From Burkholderiaceae bacterium (GTDB lineage Bacteria > Pseudomonadota > Gammaproteobacteria > Burkholderiales > Burkholderiaceae), in the NCBI GenBank assembly GCA_947461335.1, contig CANHLB010000002.1:1-27388 (forward strand): DNA of 27,388 bases, given 5' to 3'. Numbering within the stretch: the stretch's first letter is position 1; every line of letters begins with the position of its first letter. The position numbers were made by a program, and so were the translations under genes. Below the pieces are notes generated by a model. It ran no database searches. It worked only from the letters and a program-made list of their open reading frames with translations, and was not told the origin of the DNA. Of this stretch, positions 25,250-27,388 are shown piece by piece.

Positions 25250-26011
25250 TTAGCCTCTGCCCACAAAAGGCATCTTCGTCGCCATGATGGTCATCGAGAG
25301 AATATTGCTCTCTAGAGGTAGTTGAGCCATATGCAGTACAGCTTCTCCAACATGATCTACATCCATGCGTGGCTCAACCTTAATGGATTGATCAGCTTGC
25401 ATAATGCCGGCAGCCATCCGTTCAGTCATTTCGGTTGCAGCATTACCAATATCGATTTGACCGCAAGCAATATTAAATGGACGCCCATCTAATGAAATGG
25501 TTTTGGTAAGGCCGCTGATTCCATGCTTAGTTGCGGTGTAGGGTGCCGACATTGGCCGGGGAGCGTGGGCAGAAATAGAACCATTGTTGATGATTCTTCC
25601 ACCTTGAGGAGATTGGGCTTTCATCATCCGAATCGCTTCTTGTGAACATAAGAAGGCACCACAGAGGTTTGAGTTGACAACATTCATCCACTGCTCGTAA
25701 GTTAAATCTTCCATCGGAATCGCTGGTGCACCAATGCCTGCATTATTAAACAGCACATCGATACGACCAAAGCGCTCTTTAAGGGCTGCAAATAATTTCT
25801 TTACTTGCTCGGGTTTGCCGACATCGCAAGCAACAGCCAGACAGTTTTCACTTGTTCCGCCAATATCAGTAATGGCTTTTTGGAGTTTCTCCAGATTACG
25901 CCCAGTGAGGACGACTTGATAGCCGCCTTTGAGGAGTGCTTTTGCTGCTGCTCTACCAATACCTACCCCAGCTCCAGTGATGAGCGCTACTTTATGATTG
26001 CTTTGTGACAT
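25250..26011 (-). CDS. Short-chain dehydrogenase/reductase (SDR family)
   Basis: This 253-residue classical SDR has the Rossmann cofactor motif TGAGVGIG (residues 13-20) and the structural NNAG near 90. The catalytic serine is in [10 protein letters not shown] and the catalytic Y-x3-K is in [13 protein letters not shown] after the second strand has an arginine, which favours NADP(H) over NAD(H), as inference. The C-terminus is slightly unusual ([19 protein letters not shown]) in place of the more common TVDGG end. Substrate is unknown. It starts 11 nt after the stop of the Lrp/AsnC gene with a purine-rich AGGGAAGAAAG before its ATG, so the two are cotranscribed. Confidence 0.9.
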   Translation of the reverse strand: MSQSNHKVALITGAGVGIGRAAAKALLKGGYQVVLTGRNLEKLQKAITDIGGTSENCLAVACDVGKPEQVKKLFAALKERFGRIDVLFNNAGIGAPAIPMEDLTYEQWMNVVNSNLCGAFLCSQEAIRMMKAQSPQGGRIINNGSISAHAPRPMSAPYTATKHGISGLTKTISLDGRPFNIACGQIDIGNAATEMTERMAAGIMQADQSIKVEPRMDVDHVGEAVLHMAQLPLESNILSMTIMATKMPFVGRG

Positions 26012-26022
26012 AACTTTCTTCC

Positions 26023-26493
26023 CTATATTTGTTTTGGTAATGGTAAAGCAGTTTTATAGCGCACCTGTTTTAAGGCAAAGCTGGAGCGAATTTTTTCGAT
26101 TCCAGATATTGGTGTTAGTTGCTCGAGGATAAATTTTTCGAGAGCGCCCATATCGGCTACTGCAACGCGAATGAGGTAGTCGCTATCCCCAGTCATGAGA
26201 TAGCACTCCATCACCTCATCGTGTTCTGAGATGCACCGTTCAAATTGCGCTAAAGCCTCTTTAGATTGTTCTTTGAGGCTAATAGAAATAAACACATTTA
26301 ATCCCAGCCCCAGAACCTTCGGATCTGCCAGAGCAACATAGTTTCTAATGACGCCCTTATCTTTGAGCGCCTTTACACGCATGAGACAGGGCGATGGCGA
26401 TAAATGCACCCGCTTAGCCAGCTCCACATTGCTGTGTGAGCTGTCATTTTGCAGTTCATTTAAGATTCTGATATCTATCGTATCTAGCTTCAT
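26023..26493 (-). CDS. Lrp/AsnC-family transcriptional regulator
   Basis: The 156-residue protein has an N-terminal winged helix-turn-helix (about 3-55: [23 protein letters not shown], split here at its conserved core, and [18 protein letters not shown]). A C-terminal RAM/ligand-binding domain covers about 68-145 ([27 protein letters not shown]). The motif [10 protein letters not shown] is the usual amino-acid sensing loop. Such proteins form octamers that wrap DNA and respond to amino acids. AAGG is placed well before the ATG, and TTTATA just upstream could be its -10. Three dyad motifs in the upstream spacer suggest control of itself and of the divergent E2 gene. Confidence 0.93.
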   Translation of the reverse strand: MKLDTIDIRILNELQNDSSHSNVELAKRVHLSPSPCLMRVKALKDKGVIRNYVALADPKVLGLGLNVFISISLKEQSKEALAQFERCISEHDEVMECYLMTGDSDYLIRVAVADMGALEKFILEQLTPISGIEKIRSSFALKQVRYKTALPLPKQI

Positions 26494-26517
26494 AAAATAC
26501 CTTATAAAGTGATTTAT

Positions 26518-26575
26518 TAAGCATTTTATGCTGAAAATAAGCAGTTATTGCCATTAATTAGCATCCTATTTTGCC
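26518..26575. promoter_or_regulatory. Three phased dyad motifs, candidate Lrp-type operator
   Basis: In the 134-base divergent spacer there are three AGCA...TGC motifs. AGCATTTTATGCT (26520-26532) is a perfect 5-3-5 dyad. AGCAGTTATTGCC (26540-26552) and AGCATCCTATTTTGCC (26560-26575) are looser. Their centres are about 20 and 21 bp apart, two helical turns, so all face the same side of the DNA. The first lies just upstream of the lrp promoter region. Confidence 0.45.
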
Positions 26576-26627
26576 TCTAATCCAACAAAATAAACCCTTA
26601 ATATGGCTTTTTTCTAGAGGGGGGGTT

Positions 26628-27388
26628 GTGGGTATTGGGCTTGTATTTCCAGAAATTGAGAATTCACTACAGATTGGTGATTCAGCTCAAAAGGATTGCG
26701 CCATGATTGGGCCTGACTTTTGGGCAAGTCCTTCAGCAAGAAAATTTGCCCGTGAATTTGGTGTCGATATCAAACATGTGAAAGGCAGCGGCCAAAGAGG
26801 TCGTATTACTAGAGAAGACATTGGGCAGTTTATTAAGCGCTCCATGTTGGCAAAAGAAAGTGCGCATTCTCCAGCCGTTCAAGGTATTACAGGATTTGAT
26901 CTCTTGCCCTGGCCAAAAGTCGACTTTAGCAAGTTTGGAGAAATAGAGCGTCAAGCTCGAAGCCGCATTCAGAAAGTTTCAGCTGCCAATCTCGCGCGTA
27001 ACTGGGTCATGATTCCCGCAGTGACTTATCATGATGACGCAGACATTACGGATCTTGAAGAGTTTCGTGCCGCATTGAATAAAGAGAATCAAAAAAATGA
27101 AGTAAAGATTACTTTATTGGCATTCTTGATAAAAGCAGCCGTTGCAGCACTCAAGCAGTACCCCACGCTTAATGCTTCGCTTGATGGTGATGATCTTATT
27201 TTAAAAAAATATTTCCATATTGGGTTTGCAGTTGATACCGAAGGCGGTCTAGTAGTTCCAGTCATTCGCAATGTAGACCAAAAAGGCCTCATAGAGATTG
27301 CAAATGAGACGGCCGCATTAGCAAAGCTAGCTCGTGAAGCTAAGTTGAAGCCAGATCAGATGCAGGGCGCCTCTTTTACGATCTCTTC
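26628..27388 (+). CDS. 2-oxoacid dehydrogenase E2 (AceF-type acyltransferase) without lipoyl domain, partial
   Basis: E2 enzymes transfer the acyl group from lipoyllysine to CoA in pyruvate dehydrogenase-type complexes. About 253 residues are visible and the gene runs off the right edge. A peripheral-subunit-binding domain at about 33-69 (ASPSARKFAREFGVD, then GSGQRGRITREDI) is followed by a short linker. The catalytic CAT domain starts near 95 (LPWPKVDFSKFG, ANLARNWVMIPAVTYHDDADI, FHIGFAVDTEGGLVVPVIR), closest to betaproteobacterial AceF. No lipoyl domain with its DKA-type lysine precedes it. The GTG at 26628 has GAGG seven bases upstream; the ATG at 26703 with AAAGGA before it is the alternative. 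The HxxxDG catalytic motif lies beyond the window. It diverges from the Lrp-type gene. Confidence 0.85.
   Translation, partial: MGIGLVFPEIENSLQIGDSAQKDCAMIGPDFWASPSARKFAREFGVDIKHVKGSGQRGRITREDIGQFIKRSMLAKESAHSPAVQGITGFDLLPWPKVDFSKFGEIERQARSRIQKVSAANLARNWVMIPAVTYHDDADITDLEEFRAALNKENQKNEVKITLLAFLIKAAVAALKQYPTLNASLDGDDLILKKYFHIGFAVDTEGGLVVPVIRNVDQKGLIEIANETAALAKLAREAKLKPDQMQGASFTIS

Noticed and set aside
26494..26627. Lipoyl domain of the E2 hidden by a frameshift upstream
   Set aside because: Only 134 bases are available before the divergent regulator; too short for the domain in any frame.
1..27388. tRNA, rRNA, CRISPR, insertion sequence or phage elements
   Set aside because: No cloverleaf-like intergenic sequence, no regularly spaced repeats, and no transposase or integrase frames were seen on either strand.

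Overview
The window is a gene-dense piece of a betaproteobacterial chromosome. It most resembles the Burkholderiaceae, and small streamlined freshwater members such as Polynucleobacter fit best. This is inferred from the mid-40s GC impression by eye, the short 79-residue Fis, the lptD-surA-pdxA-rsmA and lnt-glyQ-glyS-gmhB-plsC gene orders, and the AceF-type E2 sequence. No database search was possible. There is no gene-free stretch above 300 bases. I see no tRNA, rRNA, CRISPR array, insertion sequence or prophage.

Layout. (1) 1-1534, minus strand: dusB, fis and the start of purH. (2) 1687-5947, minus: amgK, murU, pepP and ubiH, tightly packed or overlapping. AmgK and MurU salvage cell-wall N-acetylmuramate, PepP trims Xaa-Pro peptides and UbiH makes ubiquinone. 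(3) 5981-11719, plus: lptD, surA, pdxA and rsmA, overlapping or abutting. This operon covers outer-membrane LPS insertion, the porin chaperone, vitamin B6 synthesis and 16S rRNA dimethylation. It diverges from amgK over only 33 bases that hold a two-way -10 element. (4) 11716-20367, minus: miaB, ybeY, corC, lnt, glyQ, glyS, gmhB and plsC. Here miaB abuts ybeY directly, without the phoH/ybeZ gene often found between them. (5) 20417-21679, minus: a predicted Na+/H+ antiporter. (6) 21738-22587, plus: a single-domain rhodanese and an OsmC-like protein, ending in a terminator that works in both directions. (7) 22628-23324, minus: a glycine-zipper lipoprotein and a small secreted Rap1a-domain protein. 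(8) 23461-25234, plus: an ammonium transporter behind a near-consensus NtrC site, then a gamma-carbonic-anhydrase-like protein that may have a leaderless mRNA. (9) 25250-26493, minus: an Lrp/AsnC regulator and a short-chain dehydrogenase. (10) 26628 to the end, plus: an AceF-type 2-oxoacid dehydrogenase E2, cut by the window edge.

Most of the window is conserved housekeeping sequence. The least ordinary part is the right end. The E2 keeps the peripheral-subunit-binding and catalytic domains but has no lipoyl domain, and there is no room upstream for one. It diverges from an Lrp-type regulator across a spacer carrying three similar dyad motifs about 20 bp apart. This is the best candidate for something undescribed, though its function cannot be settled from this window.
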